Assembly (NCBI GenBank): GCA_905182995.1
Contig: CAJJDP010000010.1
Span: 496,001 to 560,000 of the forward strand
DNA: 64,000 nt
Reading direction: 5' to 3'
Source of the DNA: Paramecium octaurelia
Lineage: Eukaryota; Ciliophora; Oligohymenophorea; Peniculida; Parameciidae
The translations under genes and the position numbers were made by a program. Each line of letters begins with the position of its first letter. Position 1 is the stretch's first letter. Below, piece after piece: positions 10,584 to 21,700 of the stretch. The notes beneath the pieces are model-generated. The model saw nothing but the letters and a program-made list of their open reading frames with translations, was not told where the DNA came from and did not search any database.

Positions 10584-12149
10584 ATGAAATCAGACTTTAT
10601 TGAATTCAGAACAATAACCAATACAGTTCTTTGAAGAAAAGAGTGTCTTCTTGGGACTATAGTTATTGGTTCTTTAATTTAATTGCTTCTTATTTCAAAA
10701 TAATTAGTCTTTTGAAAATAATATAATAAAAATCAATTAGTTATTCTATGGAAAAATTAAAAAAAGTTCTCCTTTAAATGAGAATCTTATATATTATGAA
10801 GATAAAATTATTAATGATGTTATTTAAACTACTATGATAATTTTAGGTCCAATTACATCAATGTTATTATACATAACTGTTTAGATTTCAAATGTGACTT
10901 TGTATGAGAAATAAATATCAATATTGATATCAAGAGTCTCATACAAAGCGGCAGAAAAAGCTATCGATAAACTATTAGACATTAAGTCTGTCCTATCTGA
11001 ACCAACTTAATTGGTTTGGAAAAAAGTTAATTATTTTGATCTTATTTATGAAAGTAAAGAGAACAATAGTGAACAAAATAAAGAAATAGTAGCCAAGAGT
11101 ATAAGACAACTCCAGCAACGCGATCTAATTATTAAGTACAAAATCTAAATCAAAATCGAAAAGAAATTATCAAAGCAACTCACATGCCCAAAGAATCTAT
11201 GATCTAAATTTGATTAATAAAGTTAACTATTTTTATGTGATAGGGGCATGGTTCTTACTTTGCATATTTGCGATTGGTTCTATACTTGTAACCGTGAATT
11301 AAGTATCGGATATTAAACCAACACTCAATTTAAATTTTTAACTGATCAGATTTAAATTTAGATTTGATTCATTAGTTGCTTACAGTGAAATCATTAAAAG
11401 TGAACAAATGATAGAATAATACTTATAAAGTTAATATCAAAATTTAGATATGTAAATAGATATTATAATTGAACTATTCAATTAATTATATAATGGATTC
11501 TAAGATAGTGTGAAATAAATCTATGATTCTTTGATTGAGAATTCAGGATTAATGTAAGCATAAAAAACAGAATTGCTCATGTATTTTGAATAAGGTTTGT
11601 GCAATTTCATGAGTTCAGAAATTCCTTTTTGCAATATCTAAATACATAGTGATGATAATTTTACTGTTCCTTAAACCTTTATCAACTAATATGGTTTACC
11701 TGCAGCAGAAGATAATAATTATGAATATATTTCTGGTAGAATCATCAATATGGTTTAAGAATTCAGTAAGAAATTGTAGATGTACTATTCTACTGAATTG
11801 GTGAGTAGAGTATGAGCAATGATAGTCCTTAAGAAATTAGACAATACTTAAAATCCAAGATTCACATAACCTAATAAGTTGAATACTTCTGGATACTGGA
11901 AAATTATTAAGCACTGTTGGGTACAATTTGTATGAGCAAAACTAATCAAAATTAAATTAAGCAATCACTGTCACTCAAATATACGTCTACATTACTGGAT
12001 TTAGTGTTTTTCTAATTTTTATTTTGATGTCTTTTTATTGGATGAAAAGAAAAACTTCGAGACTATAATTAATGAGATTGAGCTTAACACTTATTCCATA
12101 TGATATTTTATTAGAACCTAAGACTTTAAGTTCACTAAAATAATTGTGA
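10584..12149 (+). CDS. Multi-pass membrane protein, unknown function, frame problems
   Basis: A long coding stretch of about 490 residues with hydrophobic helices near the start, around LGPITSMLLYITV, around YFYVIGAWFLLCIFAIGSIL, and at the end (YVYITGFSVFLIFILMSFYWMKRK). Between the last two lies a ~200-residue, probably extracellular, helical region. Two introns are clear (11136-11163, 11940-11971). Two points are not. The 5' end has no in-frame ATG unless a 37-nt GTT...TAG intron is removed after MKSDFIEF. Near 11770-11800 the frame changes, either through a 29-nt intron with an unusual GAG acceptor or through a one-base frameshift. It may be an intact receptor-like protein, a sequence with an error, or a young pseudogene. 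No family recognised. Confidence 0.55.
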
Positions 12150-12289
12150 TTTGATTATATTAACTACAATATTTAATACAACTTATTTTAACATTTATTA
12201 ATCTTAACAAATAAACGTTTCTTCAACCAATTGTTATTCCTTTTCCTGTAAAGGCAGAGTTTTTAATCGCAGGGGTCTATTGGTTTCTT

Positions 12290-12791
12290 TCATTTTATTG
12301 TAGTGGCCTACCTTTATGTATATTAATCCATACTTTCGGGTTCTTCGACTGTGTAGTCCTTCTCAATTTCCAAAGCCATGAATTCTCTATAGGCTAGAAA
12401 GACTACATATTGAGCAACCATATAGAAAAACAACGTTGTCAAATGCAAAATTGATAAAATCTTTTCTCTTCCAGTTTCCCCCAATATGGGCAATTCATTC
12501 TAAAAACGAGTAGCAAAATATAGCCCTTTTAATAAAATCTTGAGTAATTATGATGCATACGTAATACAAAGTTATAGCAATGTAGATGAGGCATTAACAA
12601 CTTCCTAAAGAAGACCAAGCTGACCACAATAAGATTATAAAGAAAATTTCAAACAATTCTCCTAATTAGAATAAGGCCACTTATCTGGCAAATAATAAAG
12701 CCAATTATATAAAAGCAATCAATTACAATTGAAAAACTGATCTCTTTCCTTAAAAAGTATTTGGTTTTTTATTGTCAAATGGTAAGCACAT
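12290..12791 (-). CDS. Small four-helix membrane protein, unknown
   Basis: Spliced protein of 159 residues with one 22-nt intron ending in AAG, in the codons after ITLYY. It starts MCLPFDNKKP and has hydrophobic segments LQLIAFIQLALLFA, IFFIILLWSAWSSLG, LIYIAITLYYILLKG and ILHLTTLFFYMVAQYVVFLAY. It ends in an acidic cytoplasmic tail with EEPESMDQY. Spliced length is a multiple of three. The gene lies tail-on behind CFAP58 on the same strand, 38 bp from its stop. I do not recognise the family; topology suggests a tetraspan membrane protein. Confidence 0.7.
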
Positions 12792-12829
12792 ATGAATATT
12801 GTTAATAAATATTTAATAATAAAATAAAT

Positions 12830-15639
12830 TCAATTTCCAATTCTATTGGCATTAACTCCAAATAATGCATACTATTGCAGGTCGTTTTAATTGGAACCAC
12901 CATTATATTGAGGTGCTTCTTACTCTGCGATTTAGTCATTTTAAAGTAAGTCCTAAATTAAATGAATACAATACAATATCCTTTGCTTTTCTCATTTAAA
13001 AGTATGTTTTTTTCATCTCTTGTAAGTCTCCCTTCATTCTATCAATTTCGAATTTCAGCATGTCAACCTTTTGATAAGTTACACTATTACATAATCTTAA
13101 CTCTGCTTTAATTAACTTAAAGTCGTCTTCATTTTAGCTGCATTTTCTTTCAAAGATTCCTTATATTGAGCAAGTTATTGATGAATTTCCACACCTGGTT
13201 ATCTTGATAATATATTTTTGAGTTCCATAAACAATTTTTCCTTTTCTTTGATTAAATTTTCCTTTTCATTTACCTCTTCCGTTTTTGCTATCAATCTTCT
13301 TTATAATGTTTAAATCTTTAGAATTCTCTCAAAATTTTCTTAGTCAGTTGCTTCAAGTTTTCTCCATCTGTGTACATTCATTGGATTTTCCAATTCATCT
13401 GATAAGGCTTTTACCTTGTTCTTTTCGTTTAATAATTCTTTTTCGATATTATTAATCTCCTTTCTCAGCTCATCAATGCAAGCAGTTTGATCTTAGGTAG
13501 ACTTATATTAAATAAAGTGTTTTTACTTTTAATTCATTTCTTAAATTAGTTAATTCATCTTTTAAGCTTTTCAACTCAATTTCTCTCTCTCTGAAATTTA
13601 TCTCCCCCTTACTTAAGCTTGATTAATTTAATTTGATCTTCTCATAAAGAACCTACAATTCTTAATTCCTTTTAATCAATTAGGTTCCTAAAATGTCTCT
13701 TTCATTCACTACCATTTCATAATCCTTCTGCTATCGTTATTTTTCAGTCTAAGCTCCTTATATAATGTTTTTTAATCTTGAAATATGACTTTCTTAATTT
13801 TTGATTAAATCTTCATCAGCTTTAATGTTTTTTTCAACCTTAGCCTTATCTTATTCAATTTTAGCATTTTCTTCTTCTACTTTATGAAATTCAAGATCCT
13901 CCTTTACTAATTACTAATCCTTTGTTTTAATTTCTTCTTTTAATTAATCCACCTAATGCTTCATTCTAGTATATTTCTTTGTTAGTTCTTAAATTTCATT
14001 ATGACTCTCTAATAAATTTTTGGAATATAGATTTCTATCACTCCTAACGGTTTCATACAACTATTATTAATGTTTCAATCTAGCCTCGGCCTCAGCAATT
14101 TACTTCTATTATTCAGCTATTTAATTATTTTTTATTTTAACTTCCTCTACTGTCTAATAAAACTTAGCATGCGCTTAGGAAGCCTCAATACCATACTTTT
14201 CTTATTCTCTTTATAATTATAAGATCATTTTATTAATTCTTTCATTACTAGCTTCGTATCCCATGACTTAATTTTCCACTTTCTTTAATTTATTAACTTT
14301 ATTCACTATCTCTTCATCAGTCTAATGTTAAACATCTTCTTGTTTCTTTAAAGTCTTCTGTTATTATGTTCTTGATTTAATCCTTTGACTATTCATCTCA
14401 TTTATTTTATCCAATACATCCTTCTTCTACTGCAATTCAATCTTCTCAGTTTCAATTAACATTTCTTTTGTATCTTTTTCAATTAGTTATTCTTCCTTTT
14501 CCTTTATAATTCTATTTTTTTCTTTAGCTGTAATTTCCTATTCTTTATGTGTTTTCTTAACTTCCTTCTTTTCTTTTTAGATTTCTATTTGTAATTTCTC
14601 TAACTATTCCAATTATATTTTTATTTGTTCTTTATAGCTTTTTAATTATTCCTCTTGATTTTATCTATCCTTTAAGGCAGCCGCATTATTATCTTCAGCT
14701 TCCTTTTATTTTGTATGTTAACTCTCTTTTTCTTTGATTTTAATTAATATAGTATTGTTTGTAGCAACTATTTATTTTTTAACATCGTGAATTCTGGATT
14801 GCTTCTCTTCAATTTCCTTTTTTGCTAAGTCAATGTTTTATTTGATCTCTGCCATTTTTACTTCTTTTTTCTTCTTTCTCTTTTCTTATTCTTTTGAATC
14901 TGCATCAATTTTAGCAATTTTATCTTCCAAATCACTAATCTTTTAAAGTTAATCTGAATATTGTTTCTCTTCATTGTCTAGATCATGTTTTAAATTTTTA
15001 TTCTGTTATTCTAAATATTCAAATTTTGATTTAGCACTCTAGAAATCTAAAATATTTTATATAGAACATACTCTTCTTGATTTCATCAATTAATCGTTTT
15101 TTATCATTTAATTGTATTTAACTCTGCTCTTCAATATCCTCGACTACTCTATCGCATTATTTTTTTAACTAAGTAATTATTCAATTAATTTACATTTTCT
15201 ACTTCAATTTTTGCTTAAACTATTCTCTCTTTAAGTTCCTTCTCTTTAATTTTTAGATCTTCAATTTTTCTCCACTTCTCTTCCAATTCTTTTTAAAACC
15301 CTTCTGCTTGTTGATTATCATCATTAATCAATTTTAATAACGTTTGAATTCGAGTAGAGTATGCATTTATTTCAGAATTATGCTCTTTACATCTAAAATA
15401 TTTCCCTCAATATACTTCTTAGTCCATCTCACTTCATTTTCATAACTCTCTTTGAGTGAATTATAAAGAGTTTCATATTTTATCTTAAATAATTCTAAGT
15501 CGGGATCCGTACTAAAATCTCTTATTACATCTTGAAAATGCTTTTCAATTTATTGGATAATTTGTGGATCAGTTGAATATTGATCTATTTCTTTATTCAA
15601 AGTTATCAAACTCACTCCTTCTTCTGGAGCCTTTGCCAT
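12830..15639 (-). CDS. CFAP58: CFAP58-type ciliary coiled-coil protein
   Basis: Spliced protein of 888 residues with six introns (22-25 nt), close to the usual ~870 for CFAP58/CCDC147. Almost the whole length is Lys/Glu/Gln coiled coil. The C-terminal third carries the family block NPMNVHRWRKLEATD, then IQTLQRRLIAKTEEV, EKEKLFMELKNILSRQPG, and IDRMKGDLQEMKK. CFAP58 is a flagellar/ciliary axoneme-associated protein needed for normal motile cilia in animals. A Paramecium-looking tail ends YALFGVNANRIGN. The start ATG at 15639 gives MAKAPEEGVS; the first intron (15393-15415) restores the reading frame at W-T-K-K. The identification rests on several conserved blocks. Confidence 0.93.
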
Positions 15640-15737
15640 TTTAATTATATAAATAATTAATATATTCTAATAAAAAGATTTATTTTCTATCGATTGAAAT
15701 TATGATGAAGGGGTAAAACATGAACCAAAAACTAAAT

Positions 15738-18700
15738 TCATATTCGCTCAACTTAATTTTTTAATTTCTCATTTTATATTTTGAATATCAAACCTGATAT
15801 TTCTTTTGTTAAAAAGTTGTCTGCCTCAAAAGTCTTAAAACTATTCTCAGCCTATAATTTAATACAACTAACTTACATCAATAAATTCAGTGATTCCTGA
15901 CAAATCAAATGCCATATTATTTTGTAAGACTTCATCTAAAATTATTTTAGCATCATTTTCAGAATACTAACTTTTTGGACAGTCAAAAATAGAATTATCT
16001 CCCACATCTACTAAATAATTCTTAAAAAATGGAATCAAACTGGATATTTAACCTGTATTAAATTAATCCATTTGTTTCCATAATTCAGGTTTCATCATGG
16101 CTAATCCTTAAATAATTAATTTCATTTCCATAATATTAAATGCAGATTCTTCAATGAAGACCTTCAAGATCTTCAGGATCTGTTAATAAAAGGAAATCTT
16201 AATTAATCCTAAATTATAAAAATAGAGACCCTTTATTGGATGTTTGATCTTACCAAACCACTCAACAATTAAATCTTCGGCATCGCTTAAAGCTAATGTA
16301 GCATTTCCATTTTGATTAAGCCAGATATAGTTTTATGCCAATAAAAGTTTCAACTCACTCATCTAGTGTTTATTTATTTTAGTTTTATCTTTACACTAAT
16401 TTGAGTAGCCTGACAATGCTTTTTCAGCGGCTTAACAAGAGAACAGTATAAATATCTTTTGGCTTGAATTTTCATCTAATTTGTAAAAGTTCATCTAAAA
16501 AACGATAAGATTAATTTGATAATCAAATTCTTCAAATTCCTACTAAGTAATTTCTCGTAATAAAACTTTAGCATTTCTTCTCTTTTTATTCAATCTTCTA
16601 ATTTCCTTCAATTCTTATAGTCTATCTTTTTTGTTATCTTGAATTTGTGATAATGTTTCTGCAATTAAGTTCTCAGTAGCAATTCTATATAAAACATAAG
16701 CTATGACTTTCCAAAAATAGATTCTATGTCTTTGATTTTATAATTTCAATTAGAATTAAAATAAGATGGTTAGAGTGGGCATTTTGAATTGACTTCTTGA
16801 TAGGATCTCTAAATGATTTAAAATACATTCTATCACAAAAAAGTCATCGTTAACATTATCAAACAAAGCATCTTCAATTGACTCAGTGATAGGGATGGTT
16901 TTAGGCTGACAGATCTATTTGATAATGTTCTTTTCTGACTAAAAGCATACCTATATGTAAATTATGAAAATATACAAAATGGTTTTTGAATCCATTTTTG
17001 TTCTCCTTTATGTAGAAACCCTGCTGTGAATCAAGTTAATATAAATATGACAACATTAATAGTGAATATTCGTAAGCATTCTCCATATCTACAATGGATA
17101 TGTAATATCTGCACAAAAAATGACAATGGAAGGCCCAAGTCAAACTACCTTCTAAAAATTTATATTCACTTACTCTACCAATATTCATATATATATAATT
17201 ACATCTTTAATAGTGTTAAGATTTCTTCATCCCCACATTCAGCCTTGATTGAACAAAAGGCAGTCTTCAAAATTTATTATAATGGCAAAGTCAACTTAAA
17301 AAGACTAACAGCTATGAAATCCTCCATTATTGATTGTGAAAATTGTATGTTAAAATAATAGGGTAAATTAAAAAGGAAGTATCTTGCATTTAATGTCTCA
17401 TCTTCAAAATATTCTATTAAATCATTTCTATGATAGAGTCTATTAAAGGGAGGTTTAATCAACTATTATCGTTTCTATTTTAAAACAGCTTCTATTATTT
17501 GTATATCCTTTATGAATCCTTCATGAGAATCATTAAAGATAAGTGCATTATTATCTAATAATTTCTTAGTAAAATTCACTATCAAATTAGCCATGTCCAT
17601 TTCTTCGAATTCATAGTATATTTGTATTAAACCCAAAATGAAAATTGAGTTTATAAAATATTCATTCACATATTGCGCAAAGCATTTATAAATATCTGAA
17701 AGTTTCTTCTTTTATAATAGCATGATTCTAGTTTGTGTTAAAAAATATTAATGATATCCAAAGTAGTCAGATTAAGTATTAATTAGCATACTTTCAACTG
17801 GTTACTAAAGAATTTAATAATTTTTAGCTTTTGAAAATGTTGAGTCACCTTGTATCATCAAATTAGAGATTTAAGTAAATATTTCCTCTTAATAATTAAT
17901 ATAAGTGGCAATATTTTCAAAGTGCCTCTTTGAAAAACTATAACAATAGGACTAATAGATAAAGATTCTTAATTATATCAATCCTTAATGAAAGATCCAT
18001 GAAGCAGTCTCATTATTTATGTTAGAAAAATAATCTATCTTTACTCCTAACGTAAATATCTTATGTAGTTATTGTAATTATAGAATTTTTGATGTGCTGT
18101 CTAGATTTAATTAGCCTAATTAGTCTTTATTTAATATATTGACTGTTTACTTCAAATTAATGGGACAATAATCATACAACTTTAAGAGGAAATGAATAAT
18201 TCTGATGTTCAAAAGGATTTTCATTTGCTCATTAGTTGAAGTTTATTTGAGAATGTAAAGTAAAACTGTTTTGTTCTATAAACTACACTTTAAATTGTTA
18301 TAAGATAATATTTATCTCCAATTAAACTCCATTTAAGTTGATTCCTCTAATTCCGACTGAATATATTGCTTGTTTTCCATGTTAGTTTTTAGCCATAAAA
18401 TGGTATATCTACCTAATTCACATTAAGACTCCTATTTAAAAAATTGTTCATTTTTTTCTGTGAATTTAAAGTTAAATTAGAGTGAAGAGATTAATTGTTG
18501 GAAATAAGTATATGCTGGAATATCTTTAAAGTTGTAATTAAGAAATTCTTTTTGCTTCATTTGATACAATTCGTTTTTACAATCATGTAGTATTATTACT
18601 TACAAGTAGAGATAATAAATATACTGAATTGCATATAGAGGGTTCGTTTTGATTTCTGAATTTATATTAAAGACCCAGACTTCCTCTTTAGCTATTTCTT

Positions 18701-21700
18701 ATTCTTCCCTCTCCATACCAGGACTTAATTAATCGAAGTTAAATTAACTTGGACTTAATTCTAAGGCCTCACTCAAAATTTCAGGAAGCTTTTATTTGTG
18801 CATGATTCTTTATTAGGTTTCAATTATTGTAGATATTGCTAATTTGGCAAATTCATAATGCCCACTAAAATATTATTATAAGGCAAATAAAGCATAAAAT
18901 TAGTTGAGGAATCGATTTACTTATTATTCAAAAACTAAGATGTTGTCTATGAGTTTAAGGTTTTTTCTTAATTAAGCAAGCAAGAATTATCTTTGCTTTG
19001 ATAATAATTAAGAAGATTGTTCTTAATCATTCTAAATCGTTTTTAGTATAATACATTGCTCAGTTTAATTTAAATTAGCGACATTGATATTTGAAATCAA
19101 TTACTTTATTATCAGTCTTAATTCAAATGTGAGTTTCTTTAAGATGTCAATAAAATAATTCAATTATCGTGTTACGTCATATTTTATTTGAAATTTCGCT
19201 GCAATCTAATAATAGTAAATTAGAATGATATCAAGGTTCTTTTTTAATGAATGCGATGATAGCAAATAGGAATTTAAATCTTCTAATAATTGTATGCAAA
19301 AATAGGGAAAAGTGCTTTCATTGATTTAATATACTTCTTTCTTGACATAATCTTCATATTCTTATGTTAAATGTAAGGCATCTTGAAATTATTTCATTCT
19401 GAAATTCAAATTGATTTTATGTAGCATTGACCAAGTAAATGCTTAGTAAGATACTGCATGGTAGTATTATTACTTCTATTGATGTTCAATTTCAAACTTA
19501 ATATCAGTAAAGCAATATTACTTTTGAATGAAGTCTTATAGTTTTTGAAGATTATCTTCTAAAAATAATAATTCATTAATTAGCCATTTTAAGGGATGCT
19601 ATAATTTATCGAAATATTATTTTATCTCCTCTATTTCTTCTAAATATAACATTTCTAAAACAATTTTCCCCAATTCAAACAAAGAATTAAACTTTGTCAT
19701 TGAATTCAGAATGTGATACTCTCCTCTGATTAAGAAAATGTTTCTACTAGATATACTTTTAAAGTCAGCAAGTTTCAATAGATTAAAGGCAGCATGAAGA
19801 AATTATTTGATTTCAGCCTCGGTATAAGGTATTCCATAAGTTTTTCTGTATTTTAACACTTATAAAAAACTTTTGGGCTCAAAAGCTTCATAAATGCATA
19901 GACAATAACCCTTGATATAAAAGTCATCTATCTGATCGACAGTGTTGACAATTCTAAAATAATTCATACTTTCAGCATACAATATTCCTTCATGATTATC
20001 TGCATACTTTTAAAGTTATATCTATTCTCCATGTTTTATTTAGAAGAATTACAATAAGTAAATTGTCTCCTATTATCCCATTTTGACTATCCAAATGTTA
20101 TCATGCATATGCTTTATGAATTTGATCTAAGGAATAGGAAATTGTTCAATTTGGAAATATGAAAGTATGATTTCTTCAAGTACAGTTGTGGTTTTTTGAA
20201 AGATGGAAGAATCCTTGCATTAATCAACAATATTTTTGAATTCAATTGATTTTATATCTTCTATGAAATAATTTGACGAATTATTTCTTTGAGAACTGAG
20301 AGGCAAAAACCATTCAACTTTTTATCTTAAATTAATATTTATAAAATTACTTTGGTTCAATATTATTGAAAATATCCATAAAATCTGAAAATTGTATTTT
20401 TTCTAACATAGAATAATCAATTTAAGAGTCCAATTCTGGTTATAAAGGATTTTCTGGTTCGAGATTTTCTATAATTTGAGTAATTTTATAAAACTCTTAA
20501 ATTAATTATAGTGATGGTTTCTTAACAACTTATTTTCTAAATCCTTTAAAAGTCAGTGCCTTTATTTTTAGGAGAATAACCTTTCTTGTATTCAACCATG
20601 CGTGCTTCTCAACGTACCTTTGATATTTCTTAACCAAATTTGTATATTCGATATTTTCTTCTCCATTATCATCTTCCTATTATCCAATCAATTGGAAATC
20701 TTTTCTAAATCTTTATTGAGCTTTCTCATCATAATAAACTCTCATTTAATTCAGTTTTGAGGATATTATCAAATATCTTCTATAATCTAAATTTCTTAAT
20801 TAAATTATTTTCCTTCTCATGTGAACAAATCTTTGTGATACTCTCCTATCAGTCCAAAGTTATCTATATTTTGTTAAGACTTATGACTTATATAATAGAG
20901 TATAAATTTTTAATAGTAGTCTAAGCTTTTATTTTTCCTTTTAATTTTTAAAAACACATTTGAAAGCCCAATTCTGATCTCTTTAACTAAAGTATTCCAG
21001 AATTTTAGTAAATTAGAATTCACCTAAATATTGCTTGTCTAAATTTTTAGTGTATTATTCAACTTTGATAACATTCAATTTTTATTTGATCTCTGGTATT
21101 TCATAGTGATCATGTAATTCATCATCAGAACTGACTGTTTCAAATTTTCCAGATTCAGCAGAGTTTAAAGTCCCATAAACTTTTAAAATTGGAAATCTTT
21201 TTAAAGCATCCTTGTTCTCCTGAGATTTGCCCTCTTTAATTTTATTTTAAATAGTCGCTTTTATTAAATATTTATGTCTTTTCATTAAATCACTCAAAGC
21301 ATCTGGTATTTGACCAAATATTGCTCCGATGAAAAACTTTCCAAAGCAATTAAATATTAAAACACTCAAAAATACCATAATGAGTTCATATCCAAATTAT
21401 TTATTATATTGTATTGTTACTACTCCAGTATTGGTTAGTAAACAGAGCAAACTGATGATCTCAAGAAAAAAATTCCAAATTCCTAAAGAACTTTCATTTT
21501 TAGGCCATGGTCTTTATAGACAGTACAAAAAAGTGTTTTTCTTGACCTAAATTTACATTATATTAGAAATCCATAAAATAAAAAAACTAAATGGAAATGT
21601 ATATCCAAAAATACTTAAAAAGGATATCAGTACGAATAATTCCATATAATCTTGCATTGTGCCATATCTCTCAAAATCTTAAGAGTATGGTTATCTTGAT

